DNA from: Candidatus Krumholzibacteriia bacterium
Lineage (GTDB): Bacteria > Krumholzibacteriota > Krumholzibacteriia > LZORAL124-64-63
DNA length: 6,615 bases
NCBI GenBank assembly: GCA_029935695.1
Contig: JAOZJV010000213.1
Location: 1-6,615 of the forward strand
Direction of reading: 5' to 3'
Part shown: positions 1 to 6,439 of the stretch, one piece after another
Layout: each line of letters starts with the position of its first letter
Numbering within the stretch: the stretch's first letter is position 1
Notes under the pieces: model-generated
What the model was told of the DNA's origin: nothing
Database searches by the model: none
What the model saw: the letters and a program-made list of their open reading frames with translations, nothing else
Position numbers and translations under genes: made by a program

Positions 1-2505
1 AGCCAAAGTTATCCGCAAACTCGCGGTTTTACCCAGAGCTCTAACCGTAGCCAAATAAACTCCACTTGGACAAGTGGATCCATCACCAGAACGTCCATTC
101 CAGCTGAACTCGTGCCTGCCGGCAGACAATTCCCCGGAGTGCAAACTGGTAATGCGGCGGCCAGCCAAATCAAAGATATCAACCTGGGCCAGGCCGTCCT
201 GTTCAAGATTGAATCGCAAGGTGGTGCGGGGATTGAAGGGATTGGGGTAATTCTCCAGGCCAAAAGATACCAGCGCCGGGGTGTTCTCTTCAGCGGCGGA
301 AAGAGCCGGTGAGGTGTCGTAATCCCAGATGCCGCGACCGTAGGTTCCGAACCGCATCAAGTTATCTGCCGGAACGTTTTCCACACTCCAGTAGGTGGTC
401 AGTGGTGCATCAGTGAGGCCGATGTATTGCCATCCGTCGAGGTCGTCTTTGTACCGGTAAGGACCAGCTTCGGTGGCCGCATAGAGCACTTCATTGTCGG
501 CACTTTCCAGGGCCAGATCGTAAACCAGGGTGGAGGGCAGGTTGGAGCTCATGCGGGACCAGTTGATTCCACCATCCACAGTTTTATAAACGGCGGGGCC
601 ATTGTATCCGGACCCGCCAACATAGGCCGTCAGCGGATCGGTGAACGAGTGAACGATGGCTGAGCCATAAAAATAATGGGCGCTGGGTCCGGAATAACCG
701 GAGTCGGACCAGTTCTCTCCACCATCAAAGGAATACCAGAAACGCCCGATGTTGGTCACGGCCAAACGGTGATCATGATTGGCCGGAGAGATGGAGACGG
801 CGGTGAGATAACTGCTGCCGCCCACGGCAAAATTCTGGGCTGACGGGGTGTAGCTTACGTTGGAGCCGCCATTCCACCGTCCTTTGTAAAGATGGGTGGC
901 GCAGAGATAGAATTCCCGATCAAAATCCGGGTTGGCCAGAATGAAAGGGATCCAGGAATGAGATTCGCCGGCGGGGAAATCGAGCATGCCCGGAAGGGAG
1001 GGATTCAGCTCGCCCGATTGCACCAGGACAAAACCGGGATAAACCGAGAAAAGAACATTGTGCGTGCCGTCACTGCTGGTGATGTGGCCGTAATCGCCGC
1101 TGATGAGTTGTTCAAATTCACGGGGCAGCTCGCCATTGGCGCTGTTGCTGCGCTGGTAGCCCTGGTCCTGGGCGCCGGCAATAATCAGGTTGGGATTGTT
1201 GACGCTGGTGTGGGTGTCGTAATACTGACTGACGCCGAGGCCGGTGAGGGAAATATTGGTGACCGTGGCCACGCCATCGTCACTGCGGAAAAGGCCACCG
1301 TCGGTGGCGATGTAGAAAGATTCGCCGTCATCAGTCAGGACGCAGTCGAGCCCGGGAAGGTCGGCGTGAAGTTTGTTCACCATGTCGTCGTAGTAGGCCC
1401 ACCAGGGGTTGACGAGGGTGAAGCTGATGCCGCCGTTGACCGATCGCCACAGTTCCACTCCGCCGAATAAAACCAGGTTCCGGTTGGTGATGGAGGCGCA
1501 CAGCGTATTCCAGAAATCATTGATGTCGTATCTGAAGGTCCAGTCGGCGCCACCGTTTTCAGAGCTGTGCAGTTTCCACTGGGTCCCGGTTTTCAAGGCC
1601 GCGTAGAATTGGGGTGCGCCGGCTTCGCTGGCCGTCAGCACCACCTTGGAAACAGAGTATTGCGGGATGGATCCCACAATGGACCAATCGTCACCCTGGT
1701 TGTGACTGACCCTCAACTGGTTGCCCAGCATGATGTAGATGTCGCCACCATCGACCCGGTCAATCCAGAAATCACCAGCACCGGTGTTCAGGGATAAAAT
1801 TTCGGTGTAAGAACGACCTGCATCGGTGGAGCGATAGAGCACCATGCCGCTGGAGGGGCGCAACATCAGGTAAATGCGATCAGGATCTGCAGGATCGTGG
1901 GCCACGCGCTTGGCTTCAGCGATGGATGAAGGCAGGCCCGCAGGGAAATACCAGTTTGTCCCACCGTCAGGTGAGTAATTCACCAAACCACCATCGGTGA
2001 TGGAGGTGATGATTTCGGGATCGCCAGCTACAGCCAAACCGTGAGCTCCACCGTAGAGATTGTCGGACAAGGGTCGCCAGCCATCTCCCGAGAGAGATCC
2101 TTTCCACACGCCGCCGCGGGAACTTCCACCGTATAAACTGTCACCATTGGCTGAAAGTGCCACTGCATGCATCCGGCCCGCCAGGTTACGGCTTCCGGTT
2201 TCGGTCCAGGGAGACTCCTGGTCACGGCCCTGGGCGGCCAGTGCTTCGCTGCGCAACTGCTGCCGCTGCTTGCCGTTGTTTTGCTCGATAGCCCGCCAGT
2301 CCACATCTGGAGCCGTGCGGTGCATCTGCTCCATCCATTGCCGGCGCTGGCTCTTGTTGCGGCTTTCGGCGTCATGATCCAAACGGTGCTCTGTTGGTAA
2401 AGGCATGGGGGATAATGAGGGTGAGTTTTTTTGATCCCCTTGAAGAGCAAAAACCGTCAGAGCCATCAGGCTGATAAAAACAACAAAGCGCTTGGGCGTG
2501 AACAT
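1..2505 (-). CDS. Secreted BNR/Asp-box beta-propeller protein with FlgD-like (T9SS-type) C-terminal domain, 3' end cut by window edge
   Basis: The frame is open without a stop from the ATG at 2505 down to base 1, giving 835 residues. Residues 1-20 form a signal peptide (basic FTPKR, then a hydrophobic run ending VFA). Residues 36-95 are a charged, Gln/Arg-rich, probably helical linker. From about 96 to 735 there are repeated Asp-box motifs typical of sialidase/sortilin-like propellers: SPDGGTNW (178-185), STDAGRSY (226-233), SENGGADW (315-322), SVNGGISF (355-362), SFDGGENW (592-599) and TVDGGINW (642-649). TYGRGIWDY (721-729) closes the propeller, as is usual in this group. Residues 745-835 are a FlgD-Ig-like tail with NYPNPFNP (752-759) and a PSGVYLATV strand; such tails serve as sorting or anchoring signals in FCB-type bacteria. 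Probably only the last few residues and the stop are missing. An AAAGG Shine-Dalgarno lies 7 nt before the ATG. The substrate is unknown, and a glycosidase activity is not supported by the repeats alone. Confidence 0.9.
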   Translation of the reverse strand, partial: MFTPKRFVVFISLMALTVFALQGDQKNSPSLSPMPLPTEHRLDHDAESRNKSQRRQWMEQMHRTAPDVDWRAIEQNNGKQRQQLRSEALAAQGRDQESPWTETGSRNLAGRMHAVALSANGDSLYGGSSRGGVWKGSLSGDGWRPLSDNLYGGAHGLAVAGDPEIITSITDGGLVNYSPDGGTNWYFPAGLPSSIAEAKRVAHDPADPDRIYLMLRPSSGMVLYRSTDAGRSYTEILSLNTGAGDFWIDRVDGGDIYIMLGNQLRVSHNQGDDWSIVGSIPQYSVSKVVLTASEAGAPQFYAALKTGTQWKLHSSENGGADWTFRYDINDFWNTLCASITNRNLVLFGGVELWRSVNGGISFTLVNPWWAYYDDMVNKLHADLPGLDCVLTDDGESFYIATDGGLFRSDDGVATVTNISLTGLGVSQYYDTHTSVNNPNLIIAGAQDQGYQRSNSANGELPREFEQLISGDYGHITSSDGTHNVLFSVYPGFVLVQSGELNPSLPGMLDFPAGESHSWIPFILANPDFDREFYLCATHLYKGRWNGGSNVSYTPSAQNFAVGGSSYLTAVSISPANHDHRLAVTNIGRFWYSFDGGENWSDSGYSGPSAHYFYGSAIVHSFTDPLTAYVGGSGYNGPAVYKTVDGGINWSRMSSNLPSTLVYDLALESADNEVLYAATEAGPYRYKDDLDGWQYIGLTDAPLTTYWSVENVPADNLMRFGTYGRGIWDYDTSPALSAAEENTPALVSFGLENYPNPFNPRTTLRFNLEQDGLAQVDIFDLAGRRITSLHSGELSAGRHEFSWNGRSGDGSTCPSGVYLATVRALGKTASLRITLA

Positions 2506-2541
2506 CTGAAAGCCTTTCAAGAGTCTTGGACTGAGTATTGA

Positions 2542-2564
2542 ATATGCTGGTATTATAACATTTT
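2542..2564. promoter_or_regulatory. Candidate Zur-type zinc-responsive operator (one strong half site)
   Basis: On the minus strand the stretch AAATGTTATAATACCA closely resembles the first half of known proteobacterial Zur operators, whose consensus is a palindrome around TGTTATA-N-TATAACA. The first ten bases of that 15-base core match exactly. The second half (CCAGCA) is degraded, so the dyad is imperfect. It lies in the divergent region between the propeller gene and the zinc-uptake genes and covers the minus-strand TATAAT, where binding would block that promoter. It is about 45 bp upstream of the plus-strand TTGACA candidate. The context supports zinc control; the weak second half and the chance similarity of AT-rich promoters argue for caution. 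Confidence 0.33.
2552..2557 (-). promoter_or_regulatory. Candidate -10 box (TATAAT) for the minus-strand propeller gene
   Basis: Read on the minus strand, a perfect TATAAT lies about 46 nt upstream of the ATG at 2505, which would leave a leader of roughly 40 nt. No convincing TTGACA-like -35 is present at 16-18 bp spacing; the region there is C-rich (TCCACC). The same bases form part of a Zur-like half site, so the element may be a promoter, an operator or both. Confidence 0.4.
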
Positions 2565-2609
2565 GCGAAAGTCGGGTGGAATATAAATACGAGGCGGTGT
2601 TCCCGGCTC

Positions 2610-2638
2610 TTGACAGAAACCCGGATTATCGCTTTCAT
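2610..2638 (+). promoter_or_regulatory. Candidate promoter TTGACA-N17-TTTCAT driving the zinc operon
   Basis: A perfect -35 hexamer TTGACA (2610-2615) is followed after exactly 17 bp by TTTCAT (2633-2638, four of six matches to TATAAT). Transcription would start near 2645 and leave a leader of about 28 nt before the TTG start at 2673. A small inverted repeat, TCATG-N5-CATGA (2635-2649), overlaps the -10 and start point and could be a regulator site. An alternative -10, TATAAA at 2582-2587, lacks a good -35. Confidence 0.4.
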
Positions 2639-2660
2639 GGGAAGCATGATTTTTATCCAC

Positions 2661-2667
2661 GGAAAGG
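2661..2667 (+). promoter_or_regulatory. Ribosome binding site GGAAAGG selecting the TTG start at 2673
   Basis: GGAAAGG lies 5 nt before an in-frame TTG. The other in-frame candidates are less well served: TTG 2610 has GAGGCGG 12 nt away, ATG 2637 has none, ATG 2646 has GGGA only 3 nt away, and ATG 2694 has none. This site therefore decides the start of the small membrane protein. Confidence 0.45.
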
Positions 2668-2672
2668 TTTCC

Positions 2673-2954
2673 TTGATTCGGCGATTTACAGCCATGGGCC
2701 TGCCCTTTTTGCTGGCACTCAGCCTGCTGATGCTGCTGGTCGGGTCTGCCTGGCATGTTCACGACCATCACCATGGTGAAGCCGATTCCTGTCTGTGGTG
2801 TTTGGCGGCCATGGTTGTGGTGGTGCTGGCTGCTTTGATTCTTCGCCTTGACCCTGCTGCCTTCAGGCGGGGTTTTATTCCACTCATCCTTACCGATTTT
2901 TTTGCCAGCCTCTGCTGGAGCCCCAGAGCGTCCCGCGCTCCTCCGACCCTGTAA
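2673..2954 (+). CDS. Small His-rich membrane protein with CxxC, DUF2946-like; probable metal-associated
   Basis: A protein of 93 residues if started at the TTG with the best Shine-Dalgarno; longer starts at 2646, 2637 or 2610 (114 residues) stay possible. The N-terminus reads as basic IRRF followed by a hydrophobic segment (GLPFLLALSLLMLLVG). Directly after it come a histidine cluster, HVHDHHHGE, and a CLWC pair. A second hydrophobic stretch (LAAMVVVVLAALIL) follows. The C-terminus is a short polar tail, SRAPPTL. The layout of a hydrophobic segment, then His-rich loop, CxxC, hydrophobic segment and RAPP-like end resembles DUF2946-type small proteins, which often sit beside metal-uptake or outer-membrane receptor genes. 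The His/Cys cluster between the segments most likely faces the periplasm and could bind zinc or copper. It is the first gene of the zinc locus and ends 81 nt before the AztD-like gene. The exact function is unknown. Confidence 0.6.
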   Translation: MIRRFTAMGLPFLLALSLLMLLVGSAWHVHDHHHGEADSCLWCLAAMVVVVLAALILRLDPAAFRRGFIPLILTDFFASLCWSPRASRAPPTL

Positions 2955-3000
2955 TCAACACAAGTTTCAGTGTTTGAGACCGTCAGGATTTTTCCTGCGG
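2955..3000 (+). other. Two consecutive inverted repeats in the gap before the AztD-like gene
   Basis: Immediately after the stop codon, TCAACAC (2955-2961) can pair with GTGTTTGA (2970-2977) across an 8-nt loop with one bulged base. Next, CCG-T-CAGGA (2980-2988) can pair with TCCTGCGG (2993-3000) across a TTTT loop, again with one bulge. No uridine run follows the second hairpin, so it is not a classical terminator. They could be a processing or attenuation structure, or chance. A further 13-nt near-palindrome, TGTTACAGGAACA, lies at 3012-3024 against the Shine-Dalgarno. Confidence 0.3.
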
Positions 3001-3023
3001 ATTTCGTTGGTTGTTACAGGAAC

Positions 3024-3029
3024 AGGAGG
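3024..3029 (+). promoter_or_regulatory. Strong ribosome binding site AGGAGG setting the AztD-like start at 3036
   Basis: A perfect AGGAGG lies 6 nt before ATG 3036. The frame can be extended upstream to a GTG at 2970, but that would place 22 residues including charged RNRRK before the signal peptide and has no Shine-Dalgarno, so 3036 is preferred. Confidence 0.85.
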
Positions 3030-3035
3030 AAGTCC

Positions 3036-4268
3036 ATGACTTTCAGACTCAACATGATTTTCAGCGGCCTGCTGCCGATGCTGGGGGTGTTTCTGCTGCT
3101 TGGGGGGTGTGGTCAGCAGGATGATCAGCTCCTTGGCCCGGCAGGAGATCAAGAGGCCATCGATACCAAGGCCTGGCTGTGGGCCTTTGATGCAGATCAG
3201 GACAGCTTGCGGGTTTACGACACAGCCACTGGCCAGCTGCACGCCACATTTTTTGCACAGCCCCATCCTTTGCTGCACGAAGTGATGGCCGGACCTTCAG
3301 ACCAGCCGTCGGTTTGGATGGGATCAGGGGGCATGGGCTTTGGATTCACTGCCGGGTTTGAACCCCACGGTGACCATGCTCACATGGAGCTTCCGACCAG
3401 CTTGGGCACGGTTCCTACGGGCGCAGGCAACACTCATCTGACCACCGATCCCCTGGGTGAAATTGTCAGTTGGGCCAACGATGGCGACGAGACGTTCACC
3501 CTGTTGGATGTGGAAACCAGAACGCCCCGGACAGTGGGCCACGGTAGTCCCCACTCATCCTCGCTGGTGGCCGAGGGCATCCTGCTGGCAACCCATATGA
3601 ACGAAAAATGGGCCCGGCTGATTGATGTGGAAAGTGGTGACATTGTGGCCACCGTCACCATCGACACTCTAGCCCATGGGGAAGCTTATTTTGACGCTTC
3701 CCAGCAGGCTTTTATTCCCTGTCTGGGCGGCATCAATGTGGTGGGCTTTGCAGAACAGGAAAACCTGGACCAGATCGCTTATCCGGGTGCCGGTCGGGTG
3801 AATTTTCTCTTTCACACCCACGAAACAGGATACGCGCTGGCCCCGGCCAAGGTGGAGGGCGGTCATGCTTCCGAGGTTTGGGTTCTGGACATGCAGCATC
3901 ACAACATGAACGCGCTGTCATTACCTGGAGCGGCTTTGGCATGGAACAGGGGTGGGGGCAACATCAGCCTTTGTGCTCATGGTTCTGTGGCGGTTCTGAC
4001 TGATTTGGCCGTCGCCAGGGCCTATGTCGTGGATATGGTTGCGGGGGCAACAAAAACCATCAATACCGCAGTGGCGGACATGGCTTGTGCCACGGGCTTT
4101 GCTGGCGATCAACTGTGGCTTCTGGATAAGAACTCCGGCGCCATCCATTTCCGGTATCTGTATGAAGATGCCTGGGAAGAGGGCAGGGAATTCACTGTTC
4201 ATCCGGGCAGCGATTGGATTTTCATCACCAGCCTCGACCCTGCGGTCGAGATCATCCGGGACTATTAG
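3036..4268 (+). CDS. aztD: AztD-like zinc metallochaperone, beta-propeller lipoprotein
   Basis: A protein of 410 residues. Residues 1-25 form a lipoprotein signal with lipobox LGGC (lipidated Cys25), so it is membrane-anchored in the periplasm or on the outer surface. The rest reads as a YncE-like beta-propeller with blades such as AWLWAFDADQDSLRVYD (46-62) and ARLIDVESGDIVATV (193-207). Histidines are placed as in the AztD family: HGDHAH (111-116), SPH (171-173), AHGEA (213-217) followed by Cys229, FHTHE (259-263), GGHAS (275-279) and QHHN (287-290). AztD, known from Paracoccus and Citrobacter, binds zinc at the propeller centre and passes it directly to the solute-binding protein AztC; that role is inferred here from the matching motifs and from the ZnuA/AztC-like gene in the same operon. 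Characterised AztD proteins are soluble periplasmic proteins as far as I recall, so the lipid anchor is a difference. The stop lies 9 nt before the next start. Confidence 0.82.
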   Translation: MTFRLNMIFSGLLPMLGVFLLLGGCGQQDDQLLGPAGDQEAIDTKAWLWAFDADQDSLRVYDTATGQLHATFFAQPHPLLHEVMAGPSDQPSVWMGSGGMGFGFTAGFEPHGDHAHMELPTSLGTVPTGAGNTHLTTDPLGEIVSWANDGDETFTLLDVETRTPRTVGHGSPHSSSLVAEGILLATHMNEKWARLIDVESGDIVATVTIDTLAHGEAYFDASQQAFIPCLGGINVVGFAEQENLDQIAYPGAGRVNFLFHTHETGYALAPAKVEGGHASEVWVLDMQHHNMNALSLPGAALAWNRGGGNISLCAHGSVAVLTDLAVARAYVVDMVAGATKTINTAVADMACATGFAGDQLWLLDKNSGAIHFRYLYEDAWEEGREFTVHPGSDWIFITSLDPAVEIIRDY

Positions 4269-4277
4269 GAGGTCACC

Positions 4278-5531
4278 ATGCGCATCATCATATTGGCCTT
4301 CATTCTGCTGCTTTCCTTTTCCGGGGCCCTGGCCCAAACGGGAGGGCTGGGTGCCTGGCAGAATCCCGACATCGGGTTTGTTTACGATCTGAAATTCGAC
4401 ATGCACAACGCCGAGCGGGATGAAAATGGCGATCCTGTCTGGAAAACCCGCGGCTTCAATCTTTCAACGGCGGAACTGAACGTGGGGGCCGAACTCGACC
4501 CTTACGCCCGCATCGATTTCAACGCCATGTTTTTCAGTGAAGGCGCCGAAATCCATGAGCTCTTTGTCACGGCCCATTCTCTTCCCTGGAGCCTGAAGGC
4601 CAGGGCGGGACAATTTCTGGCCAGCTTCGGCCGGTGGAGTCAGTTCCACAGTCACAGCATGCCGTTTGCCAGCGAGCCGCGGATCATGCACGAATACCTT
4701 GGCGGGCACTTGATGCCCACAGGTTTGGAACTGAGCTGGCTGGCCCCCACCGACCATTACATCGAAGCTTACGGTGGAGTTTATAACAGCATCAGCGGCC
4801 ACACCCATGACACCGATCCAGTCAGCAGTCAGGCGGCTTTCGGACCGGATAATCCACCTCCCGGCTGCCATTTTCATGGTGATGAAATTCATTGTCCGGA
4901 CGATCCATCCGCAGAGGACAGATATCGATCCCTGTATGATGATCCGGATGGGCCGGTGGCTCCTGGTACCAACAAGGGACTCTCTGATCTGGCTTGGCTG
5001 GGCCGGGCGCAAACCTCCTTTGAAATAGGACTGGACTGGAGCATCGACTTGGGAACAAGCCTCATTTACCAGGAGAATTTCAGAGTCAGCCAGCGATTTG
5101 ATGGAACCGATTACAGCAAAACGACCGGCGGTGTCGATCTCACGGTTTTCTGGAATCCGGTGCAGCAGAATTTGTATCGCGGCCTGGATTTTGGTGTGGA
5201 GTACATGCAAAACCGCCAGCAGGACGAAGTCCTGGCTGATGCCAACTGGGTCAAGCGCACCTTCGTTCGTGACGGGGCCTTCACCTGGGCGCGCTACCGC
5301 CTGAATCGCACCTGGGATTTCGGAACCTACTATGAAAAATTTGAGCCTGTCGAAGGATCAGGCAGCCGCTCCCGCAAGGGTGGTTTCCTGACCTGGAACG
5401 TGAGCCACTACCAGAAAATCCGCCTGGAATATGTGCATGATGACAGGGGAATATACGAAGACTCGGTGGATCAGGTGATCGTGCAGTTCGACGGTGTCAT
5501 TGGATTTCACACCCATGGGAGGCAGCGATGA
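4278..5531 (+). CDS. Porin-like outer-membrane beta-barrel of the zinc-regulated outer membrane receptor family
   Basis: A protein of 417 residues. Residues 1-19 are a signal peptide ending ALA before Gln20. The mature protein shows alternating amphipathic strands rich in aromatic residues. Early motifs match the family often labelled 'zinc-regulated TonB-dependent outer membrane receptor': a NPDIGFVYDL start (29-38), GFNLSTAELNVGAELDPYARID (59-80), LKARAGQFLASFGR (106-119), a His pair in FHSHSMPF (123-130) and GGHLMPTGLELSWLAPTDHY (142-161). No TonB plug domain or TonB box is visible, so it behaves more like a phosphate-porin-type barrel than a gated receptor. A His/Cys/Asp-rich segment (174-211, with HTH, CHFH, HC) probably forms an external loop. 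The last strand, VIVQFDGVIGF (400-410), is followed by an HTHGRQR tail. The Shine-Dalgarno AGGAGGT overlaps the upstream stop, and the gene overlaps the next by ATGA. Its probable job is passage of zinc or zinc complexes across the outer membrane. Confidence 0.78.
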   Translation: MRIIILAFILLLSFSGALAQTGGLGAWQNPDIGFVYDLKFDMHNAERDENGDPVWKTRGFNLSTAELNVGAELDPYARIDFNAMFFSEGAEIHELFVTAHSLPWSLKARAGQFLASFGRWSQFHSHSMPFASEPRIMHEYLGGHLMPTGLELSWLAPTDHYIEAYGGVYNSISGHTHDTDPVSSQAAFGPDNPPPGCHFHGDEIHCPDDPSAEDRYRSLYDDPDGPVAPGTNKGLSDLAWLGRAQTSFEIGLDWSIDLGTSLIYQENFRVSQRFDGTDYSKTTGGVDLTVFWNPVQQNLYRGLDFGVEYMQNRQQDEVLADANWVKRTFVRDGAFTWARYRLNRTWDFGTYYEKFEPVEGSGSRSRKGGFLTWNVSHYQKIRLEYVHDDRGIYEDSVDQVIVQFDGVIGFHTHGRQR

Positions 5532-6439
5532 AACTCACCCTGAAATTCCTGTTATTGCTGGTTGTATTGATGATGGCCGGGCAACTGAGCGCAGCGGAAA
5601 TCAAAGTGGTCGCCTCAATTCCTGATCTGGGTGTGATGGCCACACGCATTGGAGGCGACCGGATCGATCTCAAAGTTCTGGCCAGCGGCCGGGAAGATCT
5701 GCACGGCGTACCGGCTCGTCCGAGCTTCATCCCGAAGCTGCACAAGGCCGACCTGCTGCTGACACTGGGTTTGGATGCAGAACACAGCTGGCTGCCGGCT
5801 TTGGCTGCCGAAGCCCGCAACCCGCGCATCATGGAAGACCGCGAAGGTTGGATCGAGGCGTGTGAAGGTGCCGAATTTCTGGATGTGCCGGGAGTGATCA
5901 GCCGGGCCGAAGGTGAGCAACACGCCGAGGGCAATCCGCACATCAATGTGGGACCGCAGAACGGCCGCCTGATGGCTGAAAACATTGCCTACGCCCTGAT
6001 GGATTTTGATCCTGATGGCGCAGATTTCTATGAGGAAAATTTGGCGATTTACACGGCTGAACTGGACGCTGTTGTGGCAGATCTGAAAGACCGGGGCGGG
6101 CTGCTGGCAGGACAGAAAGTGATCAGTTACCACGCGGACATTTCCTACCTTGCACAATTCTACGGGATGGAAGTGATCGGCACCCTGGAGCCCAAGCCGG
6201 GCATTGAACCCACGGCCCGTCATTTGGCCGAGTTGGCCAGGGAGGCCAAGGCCCAGGGAGTAAAGCTGATCATCTTCAACCAGGCTCAGCCGGCAAAACT
6301 ACCGGGCAAATTTGCCAAAAAAGTGGGGGCCAGGTCGGTCATGATGGGCAACATGGTGGGTGCCGTTTCAGATGTGAAAACATGGCAGCAGCTTCAGCAG
6401 TACAATCTGGAAAAATTGCTGGAAGGGATGGCGCCATGA
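5528..6439 (+). CDS. ZnuA/AztC-like zinc ABC transporter substrate-binding protein (TroA superfamily)
   Basis: A protein of 303 residues, the usual length of cluster A-I metal-binding proteins. Residues 1-23 are a signal peptide ending LSAA. The mature N-terminus, IKVVASIPDLGVMATRIGG (25-43), is typical of the family. Three metal-ligand histidines are in place: His59 in DLHGVPARPS, His138 in NPHINVGP and His202 in SYHADISYL. EPKPGIEPT (221-229) marks the second lobe. The usual fourth acidic ligand is not evident: the expected C-terminal position reads GNMVG with Asn275. The His-rich loop common in ZnuA is reduced to a short EGEQHAEG (128-135). It should bind zinc in the periplasm and dock on the ABC permease; an AztD-like partner upstream suggests AztC-like loading. 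GGGAGG lies 5 nt before the ATG. It overlaps both neighbours by 4 nt, implying translational coupling. Manganese or another metal cannot be excluded. Confidence 0.88.
   Translation: MKLTLKFLLLLVVLMMAGQLSAAEIKVVASIPDLGVMATRIGGDRIDLKVLASGREDLHGVPARPSFIPKLHKADLLLTLGLDAEHSWLPALAAEARNPRIMEDREGWIEACEGAEFLDVPGVISRAEGEQHAEGNPHINVGPQNGRLMAENIAYALMDFDPDGADFYEENLAIYTAELDAVVADLKDRGGLLAGQKVISYHADISYLAQFYGMEVIGTLEPKPGIEPTARHLAELAREAKAQGVKLIIFNQAQPAKLPGKFAKKVGARSVMMGNMVGAVSDVKTWQQLQQYNLEKLLEGMAP

Noticed and set aside
892..1470. Plus-strand open frame of 192 residues
   Set aside because: It lies wholly inside the minus-strand propeller gene, whose frame encodes clear Asp-box repeats through this region. 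The plus-strand product is low-complexity Gly/Val/Ala-rich with no recognisable domain.
2028..2450. Minus-strand open frame of 140 residues
   Set aside because: Same strand but a different frame from the propeller gene, which has coherent signal peptide and linker sequence here. The alternative product has no recognisable features.
2372..2695. Minus-strand frame of 107 residues across the divergent promoter region
   Set aside because: It overlaps the signal peptide of the propeller gene and the small membrane protein, and its sequence shows no domain.
2576..2779. Plus-strand frame of 67 residues starting at GTG
   Set aside because: It overlaps the small membrane protein in another frame and lacks a Shine-Dalgarno. 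The other frame carries the hydrophobic segments and His/Cys motifs.
2980..3000. Rho-independent terminator after the small membrane protein
   Set aside because: The hairpin exists, but the bases after it (ATTTCGTTGG) are not a uridine run, and the downstream genes belong to the same functional set.
2970..3035. N-terminal extension of the AztD-like gene from a GTG at 2970
   Set aside because: It would put charged residues before an intact lipoprotein signal and has no ribosome binding site, whereas ATG 3036 has a perfect AGGAGG at 6 nt.
3921..4406. Minus-strand frame of 161 residues
   Set aside because: Antisense to the AztD-like gene and the start of the barrel gene, both of which have recognised motifs.
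4464..5210. Minus-strand frame of 248 residues
   Set aside because: Antisense to the outer-membrane barrel gene; no domain or signal is visible and the plus-strand frame is well supported.
5615..6223. Minus-strand frame of 202 residues
   Set aside because: Antisense to the substrate-binding protein gene, whose three ligand-histidine motifs and family sequence are clear.
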